Shown one piece after another: positions 1 to 9,289 of a DNA stretch of 64,000 nucleotides. The stretch comes from Ignavibacterium sp. GTDB lineage: Bacteria > Bacteroidota > Ignavibacteria > Ignavibacteriales > Ignavibacteriaceae. The stretch spans positions 1,178,001 to 1,242,000 of the forward strand of contig NZ_AP026678.1 of the NCBI RefSeq assembly GCF_025998815.1. The letters run 5' to 3'. How positions within the stretch are numbered: position 1 is the first letter of the stretch; each line of letters starts with the position of its first letter. The notes beneath the pieces were generated by a model. It was not told the DNA's origin. It did not search any database and worked only from the letters and a program-made list of their open reading frames with translations. A program made the translations under genes and the position numbers.

Positions 1-1551
1 CTTACTCCAACCATTTCTCATTTTTTTATCAGGTTGAATATTAACAAGAAAATCCACAAGTCTGTGATCTAAAAATGGTAATCTGATTTCTTTCGAAAAT
101 GCCATTGAGTTTCTGTCTTCATATCGATTTAAAAAAGGAACTGAATAATAATCGATATCATTAATTTGTGAAGTTCTTAGATCATTAAATTCCCACACAT
201 TTATGAGATTATGTTTTTGTAAGAGAAAATTCTTTTTACTTAATAATTTTTGTGGCATATATCTTTTTGCTGCATTCAAACGAAACTGAAAAATTGCTGT
301 CCTGTTTAACACAGATGCAAATAATTCTTTAGTTAAAAGAGAAAATTCTTTTTCCCTTAAAAGTTTCTTCCAATAAAAAAAATAAAATCTCAGATAACCA
401 AGTAAAGTCTCATCTCCACCTTGACCATTAAGGATAACTACTATATCTGAGTTTTCATTTAATGCTTTTATCAAATTAAAATGTGCAACAGGAATGAAAT
501 AGTTAAATGGTTCATCCTGATGCTCGATAACCTTGTCTATATTATTCTTTAATTGATCAGCATCAAGCAAAATTTTTTGATTGTGGATATTTAATTTTTG
601 AGTGATTATATCTATAAACTTTTCTTCAGAAAATTCTTTTTGATTACTTATAACAGAATATGTTTTTAAGGAATTACCAGAAAAGTTTAATGCAGCAAAA
701 GTGATTACAGAGGAATCAAGTCCTCCGCTCAGTAGTGAGCCAATTTGAACATCACTTCTTAATCTTATTCTTACTGAGTCAGTGAACAATTCTCTAAACT
801 TTAAAAAAATACTTTCATCACTTCCCACAATTGGTTCATTAGAATAGTCCCAATATTTTTTTTCAGTAATCTCTTTTGAATTAAGATTTATTATTAGATT
901 GGTTTTGGGTTTTAATCTGTAAATATTTTTGAATAAAGTATTATCATTAAAGTCCAACAAACCCTGCTGAAGAAATACCAGCATAATATCAAGTTCTAAT
1001 TCTTTTTTATCGAGAAGTGGTAGTAATTGTTTTATCTCGCTGGCAAAAAATACTTTTTGATTATTTTGAAATAGAAAAAATGGTTTTATTGAAAATCTAT
1101 CACGCGACAAAATTATCTTGTTTAATTTTATATCGTATAAAGCAAATGCCCACATCCCATTAAGTTTATCAAAACCACTTTCACCATATTCTTTATATAC
1201 TTTTATAATGACTTCTGTATCTGTGCTGGTCTTGAATATATGATTTTTTAATTTAAGTTCTTCGCGAAGTTCGATGTAATTAAAAATTTCTCCGTTAAAA
1301 ATTATCCAGCAATCATCACTGAATAATGGTTGTTTACCTTCATCGCTTAAATCAATAATTGAAAGTCTTCTGTGACCAAAGAAAATATCGAATTGAAAAT
1401 TTTCGGTAGTATTTTTTTGAGTATCAAAAATTTTATAATCTGAAGCATCAGGTCCACGATAAGAAACCAAATCCGTCAGTTCAACGAATCTGTTATAATC
1501 TTTTTGATTAAATTTTTCGGCAAGACTAATTGCACCAAAGATTCCACACAT
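1..1551 (-). CDS. asnB: Asparagine synthase, glutamine-hydrolysing (3' end beyond window)
   Basis: Converts aspartate to asparagine with glutamine as nitrogen donor. In polysaccharide loci, members of this family often amidate sugars or precursors. The protein begins MCGIFG, so Cys2 is the N-terminal nucleophile of the class II glutaminase domain. The synthetase domain shows the pyrophosphate loop SGGLDSS near 700-760. About 517 codons are present, and the frame runs off the window edge after the family motif RLPFLDHRLVDF, so roughly the last 100 residues are missing. The ATG directly follows the TAA of the upstream glycosyltransferase, so it is the last visible gene of the exopolysaccharide operon. 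The family call is firm; a sugar-modifying role is inferred from the neighbours. Confidence 0.93.
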   Translation of the reverse strand, partial: MCGIFGAISLAEKFNQKDYNRFVELTDLVSYRGPDASDYKIFDTQKNTTENFQFDIFFGHRRLSIIDLSDEGKQPLFSDDCWIIFNGEIFNYIELREELKLKNHIFKTSTDTEVIIKVYKEYGESGFDKLNGMWAFALYDIKLNKIILSRDRFSIKPFFLFQNNQKVFFASEIKQLLPLLDKKELELDIMLVFLQQGLLDFNDNTLFKNIYRLKPKTNLIINLNSKEITEKKYWDYSNEPIVGSDESIFLKFRELFTDSVRIRLRSDVQIGSLLSGGLDSSVITFAALNFSGNSLKTYSVISNQKEFSEEKFIDIITQKLNIHNQKILLDADQLKNNIDKVIEHQDEPFNYFIPVAHFNLIKALNENSDIVVILNGQGGDETLLGYLRFYFFYWKKLLREKEFSLLTKELFASVLNRTAIFQFRLNAAKRYMPQKLLSKKNFLLQKHNLINVWEFNDLRTSQINDIDYYSVPFLNRYEDRNSMAFSKEIRLPFLDHRLVDFLVNIQPDKKMRNGWSK

Positions 1552-2664
1552 TTATTTGTTTCTTCCCTCTAAAACTTTTTTATATTCTAAAATCATAGAT
1601 TGGACATTATCGTTCCAGTTAAATTCTTCGATAACTTTCTTTCGTGCTGCTTTACCCATCTTAGTTCTTAACGATTTATCATTTATTAATTTAATTACTT
1701 TATCAGCTATGTCTTTAGGATTTCCGGACTCAACTAGAAAACCTGTAACACCATCATCAATAATTTCAGGGAATCCACCAACATTAGAAGCTACCTGAGG
1801 TTTTTCACAAGATGCTGCTTCAAGATTAGAAACACCAAAGCTTTCCCATACTGATGGAAACACTGCTATATCAATCATATTATACATTTCAGGTACTTTA
1901 TTATGTGGCACAGAACCATAGAAGATTACATCATTATTAATATTGAGTTCTTTAGCTTTTCTTTGAAGTGAATTTTTTAATATTCCATCACCAACCAACA
2001 GTAATTTGATTTTTTTATCAGGCAATTTTTCTTTAATAATTTTAAAAGCTTCTAAAAGGTATTCAATTCCATATTTATAAGATAAAGATTTGACTGTTCC
2101 GAGAACTAATGTATCTTCATCAAACATTTTGTTAATTGTGATTGGTTTAAATACTTCAGTATCTACTCCAAATGGAATAATTCCAATCTCTTTGGAAGTG
2201 TAAAGATTAGTTTCATTTGCCATCACTTTGCTGGTAGAGTAAATTCTATCAGCTTTTCTAAGAACAAATTTAAGTATCCATTTATGCAAAAACGATTTTT
2301 GAGGAAAATCAAAAACATCATTCCCCCAAACTGAAACAATAAAAGGTTTGAAGCCTGTTAAAGCACCCAGCAATCCATAACTTGAGGCATAGTGAGCGTG
2401 CATGATATCTGGTTTAATTTTTTTGACAAGTGTATGAATTGTAGGGACAGACTTCAGATAAATACTTTTTCTAAATGCTCCATCAGTCTGAGACTTTGTT
2501 GAATTTGGAATTTTTACATTTGTAATATTTACTTTATGATGATAACCTTCCGGAATATTTTCGCCCAATCCAAATAAATAAACATCAATATCATATTTAA
2601 TTAAACTATTAGCCCACTTTAGAGTATGAGAGGCTTCGATATTTGATAGAAGAAGAATTTTCAA
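1552..2664 (-). CDS. Glycosyltransferase family 4
   Basis: GT-B fold retaining glycosyltransferase that adds a sugar from a nucleotide donor to a growing polysaccharide repeat at the cytoplasmic face of the inner membrane. The N-terminal Rossmann domain (about 1-165) carries the acceptor-side HAHYASSYG motif near residue 89. The C-terminal domain has the GT4 E-x7-E signature at about 274-282 (PSVWESFGVSNLEA). Its 370 residues are the usual length. The gene overlaps the upstream ligase/polymerase by 4 bp and abuts asnB. Donor and acceptor cannot be told from sequence. Confidence 0.92.
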   Translation of the reverse strand: MKILLLSNIEASHTLKWANSLIKYDIDVYLFGLGENIPEGYHHKVNITNVKIPNSTKSQTDGAFRKSIYLKSVPTIHTLVKKIKPDIMHAHYASSYGLLGALTGFKPFIVSVWGNDVFDFPQKSFLHKWILKFVLRKADRIYSTSKVMANETNLYTSKEIGIIPFGVDTEVFKPITINKMFDEDTLVLGTVKSLSYKYGIEYLLEAFKIIKEKLPDKKIKLLLVGDGILKNSLQRKAKELNINNDVIFYGSVPHNKVPEMYNMIDIAVFPSVWESFGVSNLEAASCEKPQVASNVGGFPEIIDDGVTGFLVESGNPKDIADKVIKLINDKSLRTKMGKAARKKVIEEFNWNDNVQSMILEYKKVLEGRNK

Positions 2665-4085
2665 GACAGAATAAACTCTTTAGATTTTTTTAGGAATTGA
2701 TTATTATAAATAAGTATCGCAACAATAATCCAAAATGGCAAGTCTATAGCAACCCAGCCGAAAGTAATTATACTAATACCTTCAAAGAAAGCTCTTATAA
2801 ACATACTAACACCAACTGTTGTTAGTGCAAGGTTTAATAAGTATGATTCATTACTATAAAGTTTTGAAAGTTTTAAATTCTCTTTCGCAATTGAAAAAAA
2901 TGTAAAAGGTAAATAAAGTGATAAAAATAAACCAAAGATTCCTAAATCACTCATAAAAACCAGATAATAATTATGTGAATTATTAAAGCCGCCGGTAATA
3001 ACATTTACATCATAGAAAAGGTAACCAATAAAACTATCCTGAAGAACTGGTGAATAATTGAACATTTGAAGTCCCCATAATCCGGGACCAACTCCTAAAA
3101 ACCAGTTATCTTTAAACATTTCAATCGACAATTCCCATAGTAAATCTCGTTGACTAAATCCCTGTTCTATTCTTAAAGCAGAGAGAATCATTTCAGATGT
3201 CGGTAATATCAACAAAACTAATACTACAATAAGAACTGAGAATACAATCCACAAAGCTGCTCTTTTGTTTATAATGTATGAAAAAAATAATAATCCAATA
3301 ATAATTGAAAGCCCAGCTGATCTTGATATTGTAGCCAAAACTCCAAGACTTAGAACAGTTAATCCAAGCAAGATCAAAATTTTTAAGATTCTAGAATTTT
3401 TAATAAATAAATAAAAAATAAATAAAGGAAAAACAACAACTATATAACCAGACAGTGCATTAACATTACTTAATAAACCTCCAGTGCGGAATGATGCAGA
3501 GCCCTTCATTAGCAGATCAATTAGATTAGTATCCTTTAAATTAAAAATACTTGATAGACTCATAATTAAACCAGATATCATAAGTACTATGATCATCGGG
3601 GAAGTATTTTTCTTCAAATAAAGATAAACGTAAAAGGAAAATACTATGAAAAAGAAATAAAGCTCTTTGAATATGATTTCAATTCCCTTTATAGGGATCT
3701 GAGAAAATATTGATGAAAGAAAAACTATCGAAAAAAAATATAGTATAAATTTTTTTATTCTTTTATCAATTGAAGAATAAATATCTCTAACTATTTCTTT
3801 GTGCAGAAATAAAAAAATTAAAAGCGAAGCAGATCCAAGCAAATGAACAAAAACTCTTAATAGCGGGTTTATCTCACCGACTACAACCAAATACATCAGT
3901 AAAATGAAAAGTAGGTAATGATCTGATTTTAGAAAAATAAAATATAAGGTAAGAATAGTAATAGGTATAAGTAATATTTGAAATTCGGGTAGTAAACTTA
4001 TCCACACTAAAAATATTAGAAGCAAACTTGCCACAAACAGTAATAGATTTGAAGTACTTTTATTAATAGAATGAACCGTTATCAT
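2661..4085 (-). CDS. O-antigen ligase/polymerase family membrane protein (Wzy/WaaL-like)
   Basis: Multi-spanning inner-membrane protein of 474 residues with about a dozen hydrophobic helices. The large periplasmic loop has the family features: LGVGPG around residue 332 and NNSHNYYLVFMSDLG around 368, with the conserved histidine. This family either polymerises lipid-linked repeat units (Wzy) or transfers glycans to an acceptor (WaaL), and sequence alone does not separate the two. It lies with a flippase, a Wzz-like protein and a Wza-like exporter, so a Wzy role is the more likely reading. Confidence 0.85.
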   Translation of the reverse strand: MITVHSINKSTSNLLLFVASLLLIFLVWISLLPEFQILLIPITILTLYFIFLKSDHYLLFILLMYLVVVGEINPLLRVFVHLLGSASLLIFLFLHKEIVRDIYSSIDKRIKKFILYFFSIVFLSSIFSQIPIKGIEIIFKELYFFFIVFSFYVYLYLKKNTSPMIIVLMISGLIMSLSSIFNLKDTNLIDLLMKGSASFRTGGLLSNVNALSGYIVVVFPLFIFYLFIKNSRILKILILLGLTVLSLGVLATISRSAGLSIIIGLLFFSYIINKRAALWIVFSVLIVVLVLLILPTSEMILSALRIEQGFSQRDLLWELSIEMFKDNWFLGVGPGLWGLQMFNYSPVLQDSFIGYLFYDVNVITGGFNNSHNYYLVFMSDLGIFGLFLSLYLPFTFFSIAKENLKLSKLYSNESYLLNLALTTVGVSMFIRAFFEGISIITFGWVAIDLPFWIIVAILIYNNQFLKKSKEFILS

Positions 4086-4087
4086 TA

Positions 4088-5188
4088 TTAACTTAGACTT
4101 TTAATAATTTGTATAGATTTTTCATACACCTCATCAACAGTTAGATTGTTCAAACATTCAAAAGCCGGACAACCATCTTTCCCACCATCGGTAAAACATA
4201 ATCGCTCATTATCTGAGGGTGAACATGGTATTTTCTTTTGGATAAAAAAATGTTTGTCACCTTTGGGTAAATGAAAATTCGGATTCGTTGGCCCATAGAT
4301 ACTGAAAGTGTACTTACCAAGTAATGCAGCAATCTGAACGGGACCGGAATCGTTGCCAATTAATAATTTGCAATTTTTAATTTCGGAGATCAATTCAACT
4401 ACTGAATTTGTTCTTACAAAATTTATTCTTTTACTGTAAAGATAGTTTATTATTTCTTCACTAATTTTTCTATTATCAAAAATAAAACACACATTAAAAC
4501 TATTATTTAATCTCTCTGCCAATTCAATGAATTTAACTAACGACCACTCTTTAGATATCCAACCAGCAAAAGGTGCAATCAGGATTCTGTCAGAATCAGA
4601 TGTAGTAGAGCTAATCCCATTAAACTCTGTTATCGGAATAATATCTTTAATTGCATTTGTATAAATTTCCCTTGAATGATTTCCTAATTGAAACTCTTTA
4701 AAGTTATTATAAATTCCTCTAAAGATTCTTCTATTAAATCCACATATATAATTAGCTCTCGAGTTAAAAATTAAACTCGCTGATGTCATAACACCTGTTA
4801 AGTCAATAATTATTTTGGGTTTCAAAGCTCTTAATAATTTTCTTGCTCTTCTATCTAAGTATCTATCACCAAAGTGAAAGTAATTTTTAGGAATTGAAAT
4901 AAGATAATCTCGCTTGTGAATCAATTCATAAATTGGGACAGAGTCGATATTACAAATTATAAAAACTTCATCTCCATAAAATTTTTTTATTGAATTAATT
5001 GCATCAAAAGTGAATATTGTATCACCAAGTTTATGAATTGAAATCACACAGATATTTTTTCTTTCCAGTGGAATAAATTTTATAAAAAGTCTGATGGTCT
5101 TTAGAACTAAATTGAAACAAACAAATAAAATTTCTTGTAAAATTTTTCTGCTAGTCAAACACTCATAATATTTTATTTGCGTGCTCAT
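4088..5188 (-). CDS. Glycosyltransferase family 9 (heptosyltransferase-like)
   Basis: GT9 family protein of 366 residues, related to ADP-heptose:LPS heptosyltransferases. The nucleotide-sugar region GNDSGPVQIAALLG lies around residue 275, followed by YGPTNP. The C-terminal stretch has several cysteines (IPCSP, RLCF, GCPAFECL), a common GT9 feature. It overlaps the epimerase gene by 4 bp and sits 2 bp before the ligase/polymerase. It probably adds a sugar to the exopolysaccharide or lipid A-core; the true donor is unknown. Confidence 0.88.
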   Translation of the reverse strand: MSTQIKYYECLTSRKILQEILFVCFNLVLKTIRLFIKFIPLERKNICVISIHKLGDTIFTFDAINSIKKFYGDEVFIICNIDSVPIYELIHKRDYLISIPKNYFHFGDRYLDRRARKLLRALKPKIIIDLTGVMTSASLIFNSRANYICGFNRRIFRGIYNNFKEFQLGNHSREIYTNAIKDIIPITEFNGISSTTSDSDRILIAPFAGWISKEWSLVKFIELAERLNNSFNVCFIFDNRKISEEIINYLYSKRINFVRTNSVVELISEIKNCKLLIGNDSGPVQIAALLGKYTFSIYGPTNPNFHLPKGDKHFFIQKKIPCSPSDNERLCFTDGGKDGCPAFECLNNLTVDEVYEKSIQIIKSLS

Positions 5189-6147
5189 TTACTAACTGTA
5201 TTTGCATAAATGATTTTTTTAGCAAGTGCTCTGAGCTTGTTCCATTTCTTTTCTGTATATGATTTCCATCTTTCAGAATATGCATCAAATAAGTTTTCTC
5301 CGGTTAGATGAAATAAAACTTTTAGCTGCTCGTACATAATTGAAATATATGTATAAGAAGCGACATATGCTTTCGGATAATCATATAGAAAATATCTTGC
5401 CCAATAACCTGTATCGTAATAAGGTAATAATTTTTTAAGTGATTCAATTCCTCTTTCAAGTAACTCTTTTGAATTTTCAGAATTACGTATAAGTATTAAA
5501 TCATACAAACCAAAAAGTGAAAACATAAATCCATTTAAAACTCCCACTGTTCTAATTTGTGAAGGATACTCTTCATAAATCGGGATTGAGTTGAAATAAT
5601 TTAACAGCCCACCATTTTTAACTTCCACAAAAAAAGGTTTGATTGCATCTTCAGCAAGATTTAAATATGTTTCATCTTTGGTAAGAAGATAAGCTCGTGT
5701 TAATACAGATACAGCCTCTCCCTGAGCTAATGCTGAGTACCAGGGTTTTTTTATTCCATACAAGGGAATATCATAATAAATATACCATATTTTGCCACAG
5801 TGAATTTCAGTAAAATTATTTATTAACCAATCAGCTTGTTTTAGAAATCTTAACTTTAATTCCTCATCCGAGAAATTTTTTTGATATAAGTGTTCAAATA
5901 TTCCAAGTGCATACTGACAGATTACAATTGGGTGATGAAAATAAGGTTCATCATTTATTCTCCATAATGGGATGTCATTATCATCAAATTTCTCCGGATA
6001 AGCGAGCTTCGATTCAAAATTCAAATAATACCTGCCTAACGAATCAGGTTTTTGATCAATTGTGCATCTTGTGATTGTATGCCAGTAGCTGGCTTTATCC
6101 GGTTTTATAAAAACTAAAGCTTTATTTAAATAGTGTAATAAATTCAA
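5185..6147 (-). CDS. D-glucuronyl C5-epimerase domain protein
   Basis: Homologue of the C-terminal catalytic region of heparan sulfate D-glucuronyl C5-epimerase, which converts D-glucuronate to L-iduronate within a polymer. Visible family motifs in order: WYSALAQGEAVSVLTRAYLL (mid-protein), EEYPSQ followed by VLNGFMFSLFGLYDL, ERGIESLKKLLPYYDTGYW, and RWKSYTEKKW near the C-terminus. Each lines up with remembered stretches of the animal enzyme. At 320 residues it lacks the N-terminal regions of animal proteins, and no signal peptide is evident. It overlaps both neighbours by 4 bp, so it is integral to the operon. Activity on a polymer or lipid-linked repeat is inferred. Confidence 0.85.
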   Translation of the reverse strand: MNLLHYLNKALVFIKPDKASYWHTITRCTIDQKPDSLGRYYLNFESKLAYPEKFDDNDIPLWRINDEPYFHHPIVICQYALGIFEHLYQKNFSDEELKLRFLKQADWLINNFTEIHCGKIWYIYYDIPLYGIKKPWYSALAQGEAVSVLTRAYLLTKDETYLNLAEDAIKPFFVEVKNGGLLNYFNSIPIYEEYPSQIRTVGVLNGFMFSLFGLYDLILIRNSENSKELLERGIESLKKLLPYYDTGYWARYFLYDYPKAYVASYTYISIMYEQLKVLFHLTGENLFDAYSERWKSYTEKKWNKLRALAKKIIYANTVSK

Positions 6148-7679
6148 ATTTCTCTTTTAGAAAATTTTTTTGGTAAAAATCTTAGAAGCTCTTTTTGAAT
6201 TTCAAGTTGATATATATCATCAACGACCTGATTATTAATATAATAGATCAAAAGGAATAAAGTTATTTTAATTAAATCAAACAAAATTGTGTCGATAGTA
6301 ACAAGAGTAAATAATATCTTAACAATCAAAAATGAAAATAGCCCATTGAGTAAATAAGAAGTAAATTTTATAAGAAAAGTTCTAAATCCTATTAATTTAA
6401 GCATCGAATGAATTATTATTAAACTTAATATAAAAAAGAAAATGTAGCTTAAAGAAGTTGATATAGCCAATCCGTTTTGTTTAAATGAATCAACTAAAAT
6501 AAAATTCAATGCTATCTTTAAGGCAATTCCAAGAACTGTTATAACGAATAATGTCTTAACTTTCCCAAAGACATAAAATATTTTATTCAGAATTCCATAA
6601 AGACTATAAAAGACTAAACTCAAAGAAAAATAAAATAAGACATCAGATGTTAATTGCGTGCTGGTAAATGTGAAATTTCCTCTCTCATAAAAAATTCTTA
6701 CAACCTCTTTTCCCCAAAAGATAAAAATTAGGTTTATTGGAATAAATAAAAGTGAAATGCTAACCAGTGCTGTAGTTATTTTCTCTTTCAGTTCAGACTT
6801 GGAATTTGAAGCAGCAAGTTGTGAAAACTTTGGCAAAGCAGCAGTGGATATTGAAATTGTAATTATGGAAATTGGTAACAGAAAAATTGTTAGAGAATAA
6901 TTAATAGCCGCGATTCCACCCTCATCAACTCTTGAAAGAAAATATCTATCAGATAAAATATAGAATTGACCCATGACCTCAATCAGTAGTATCCACAATA
7001 TAGATGGATCAATTGATTTAAATTTTACTGAAGCTTTAGTCAATTTTATTCGGAACAAATTGAAAATTCGTGATACTTTAATCAAAATTATTGTCTGAAA
7101 TACTACTCCAAGAAAATATGCAGTTGCGATATAAATAATATTTGTTTCCTTGAATATCAAAAGAGCAAGAATTGTAAAAATATTAAGACTAAGTGCAGCA
7201 ATTGCTGGTGATTTAAAGTTAAACTGGGTTTGTAAATAAGCGATTAAGAAACCAGAGACAATGCTTAAAGGAACTGTTAAACTAAATATGACAAACAATA
7301 TTTCAGTTTTATCTGAGACAAGTTCACTACCTAAATATATTTTTAGAATTGGAGTTCTGAATAAAATAAGGATCGAAGCTGTGAAGAGTGCAATTGATAA
7401 GGAATTCAAAAAAGTTTTTTTTGAAAAATCTGCTAAATATTCATGACCTAGAATTTCTCTCTTGGGATAAGCCGGAACAAAATAATTCTGATATATGTAG
7501 AGTGCAATTGAGTTAAGAGTTATTGGTAAGACAGACGCAACAAGATAGAATTCATATTCTCGTGAAATGCCAAAATAATTAGCGAATAAAACCTCTCTGA
7601 AAAAGCCGGTAGCTTTACCTAGTAAACCAAAAATTGTCAAAATGATTGTGGCACTTCCAATTGAAGAAGTTTTATTCAT
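6144..7679 (-). CDS. MurJ/MviN-family lipid-linked oligosaccharide flippase
   Basis: Integral membrane protein of 511 residues with about 12-14 hydrophobic helices. The N-terminal GKATGFFREVLFANYFG near residue 22 is the characteristic first-helix motif of the MurJ/MviN branch of the MOP superfamily. In the cell such proteins flip undecaprenyl-linked intermediates. The gene is buried in the exopolysaccharide operon, overlapping the epimerase by 4 bp, so it more likely exports the repeat unit (Wzx role) than lipid II. A second, housekeeping murJ would be expected elsewhere in the genome. Confidence 0.88.
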   Translation of the reverse strand: MNKTSSIGSATIILTIFGLLGKATGFFREVLFANYFGISREYEFYLVASVLPITLNSIALYIYQNYFVPAYPKREILGHEYLADFSKKTFLNSLSIALFTASILILFRTPILKIYLGSELVSDKTEILFVIFSLTVPLSIVSGFLIAYLQTQFNFKSPAIAALSLNIFTILALLIFKETNIIYIATAYFLGVVFQTIILIKVSRIFNLFRIKLTKASVKFKSIDPSILWILLIEVMGQFYILSDRYFLSRVDEGGIAAINYSLTIFLLPISIITISISTAALPKFSQLAASNSKSELKEKITTALVSISLLFIPINLIFIFWGKEVVRIFYERGNFTFTSTQLTSDVLFYFSLSLVFYSLYGILNKIFYVFGKVKTLFVITVLGIALKIALNFILVDSFKQNGLAISTSLSYIFFFILSLIIIHSMLKLIGFRTFLIKFTSYLLNGLFSFLIVKILFTLVTIDTILFDLIKITLFLLIYYINNQVVDDIYQLEIQKELLRFLPKKFSKREI

Positions 7680-7693
7680 AAAATAAAATCAAA

Positions 7694-8149
7694 TTATTTT
7701 TTGACGATACAATGGAAATTATACATCCAAACATCCTGATCGCAAACAGTCTTAATCATTTTAAAGAAGCTCAGAAACGACTCAACTAATTTCCGTAAGA
7801 AAAATATATCTCTATCAATTGTATTTATGCTTGCAGGAGTGAAGTAATTAGACTTTATTTCATTAAATATTTTTGCAGGAAGCAATTGAGGAATCTCATT
7901 TTGCACTAATGAAATATCAATTCCTTTTATGTTATTAAATCCTTTGGACTTTAGATAATCAAGCAAATAACCGGGTCCACAACCGAGCTCGAGTATATTA
8001 TAATTGTAAGCCAGTGATTTAATGAAAGGCAAAATCTTAATGTTATAATGTTTAAATAAGCTCCTCAAATCGTTAATTCTATTACTTGAAATTTTTGATT
8101 TGAACTTAGTGTGATAATCCTGGTAAAGCAGATTCCTATGATTACTCAT
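7694..8149 (-). CDS. Class I SAM methyltransferase, internally shortened
   Basis: A protein of 151 residues with an intact SAM-binding motif I (ILELGCGPGYLLDYL, about residues 52-66) and the acidic strand-2 end GIDIS. The usual middle of the domain, covering motifs II-III with the catalytic and product-release region, is missing. Soon after GIDIS the sequence moves to a fragment resembling the C-terminal end of this family (FTPAS, then RKLVESFLSFFK and ending FHCIVKK). Family members are usually 220-300 residues. It therefore looks like an in-frame internally deleted and probably inactive gene. It overlaps the chain-length gene by 8 bp. Confidence 0.62.
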   Translation of the reverse strand: MSNHRNLLYQDYHTKFKSKISSNRINDLRSLFKHYNIKILPFIKSLAYNYNILELGCGPGYLLDYLKSKGFNNIKGIDISLVQNEIPQLLPAKIFNEIKSNYFTPASINTIDRDIFFLRKLVESFLSFFKMIKTVCDQDVWMYNFHCIVKK

Positions 8150-9287
8150 TTGGAGTTTTCACTCTAATAATTTTTGAATCTTTATATAAATAGAAAGAGC
8201 TGAGACCTAAAAAAACAAATATCCCTCCAATAAAAGAAGAAAAAAATAATCGAGGAGATGATTGAGAATCAGGTAAGGTTGGTTCATCAAGGACATCAAC
8301 TGAAGGTGTATCTCTTTTTTCCTGAATTTTTTCTTTATAGTAAAGCTGCTGCAACATCACATAAATTTCATTTTGAATCCTTACTTCACGGAAAAGTGAT
8401 GATAATTGCTGTCCTAATTCAGGAGCATTTTTGAAGCTTAATAAATAATCAATTCTATCAGTGTCGAAATTATTGTATTGTCTTTTTAGTTCTTCTAATT
8501 GCTTTTGTAAGGTATGATAGTATTTATTTTCCTCAGTTACATCATTTTTCAACAAACTCATCTCAATTTCTATTCTGGTAATTTCTGATTTTAATTTAGC
8601 AGCTGCTTCAAGTGAGCTTTTCATTTGGTCAGAAAGTGAAATAGTCTTATACTTTTGCTGGAATTTCACCAACTCAGTTTCAAGTGAATCGAGTTGAACT
8701 TTAGTTTCCTTTAGTTGTTCCTCCAAGTAGATTCTTGTATTTTTTGATTTAGTTGACAACTTACTATTATTGAAATAGTTTAACCCATCTATAAAAGTCT
8801 TGGCAATTTCTTTAGCTAGTGTTTTTAATGAATCTCTATTCGCCGTAATCTGAGGGAAAATATCTGAGGTGACATCAACAGAAAGTTTTACAATTCCTTC
8901 CTTATTTAAATCAAACGAAATCATTTTTTGCAATTTCGAGATTGCCTTTTCTTTTGAGTCAACATCAAACTTTTCTTCGAGATTTAATTTATTGATAACA
9001 AATTCAGATAAAGTTCTGCTTTTCATTATTTGAATATACATCTCTGAACTTGCTATCGTCATCATTCCGGAAGAAATACCGCCTAAATCATTAGAACCTA
9101 TACTTAATAAACTTCCAAGACCAAAATCTTTTTTTCTCTCGGGAGGAAGAATAGTTACACTACTCGTATATGTCACCGGATAAACAAACAATAATATCAG
9201 GAACAGAATAACTGTTGATAAAATAGTAACGCTTATGATCCGTTTCCAGTTTATCAGGATTGTATGTAGTATTGAATGAAAATCCAT
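8142..9287 (-). CDS. Wzz/GumC-type chain-length determinant protein
   Basis: Polysaccharide co-polymerase of 381 residues anchored in the inner membrane. There is a hydrophobic segment at about 15-38, a periplasmic Wzz domain (TSSVTILPPERK at about 48), a long helical coiled-coil region of about 170-300 rich in Glu, Lys and Leu, and a second transmembrane helix at about 345-365 after a proline-rich SPRLFFS. It lacks the C-terminal tyrosine kinase domain of fused BceF/Wzc proteins. It lies 2 bp after the Wza-like exporter and probably controls chain length and joins polymerase to exporter. Confidence 0.88.
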   Translation of the reverse strand: MDFHSILHTILINWKRIISVTILSTVILFLILLFVYPVTYTSSVTILPPERKKDFGLGSLLSIGSNDLGGISSGMMTIASSEMYIQIMKSRTLSEFVINKLNLEEKFDVDSKEKAISKLQKMISFDLNKEGIVKLSVDVTSDIFPQITANRDSLKTLAKEIAKTFIDGLNYFNNSKLSTKSKNTRIYLEEQLKETKVQLDSLETELVKFQQKYKTISLSDQMKSSLEAAAKLKSEITRIEIEMSLLKNDVTEENKYYHTLQKQLEELKRQYNNFDTDRIDYLLSFKNAPELGQQLSSLFREVRIQNEIYVMLQQLYYKEKIQEKRDTPSVDVLDEPTLPDSQSSPRLFFSSFIGGIFVFLGLSSFYLYKDSKIIRVKTPNE

Positions 9288-9289
9288 TT

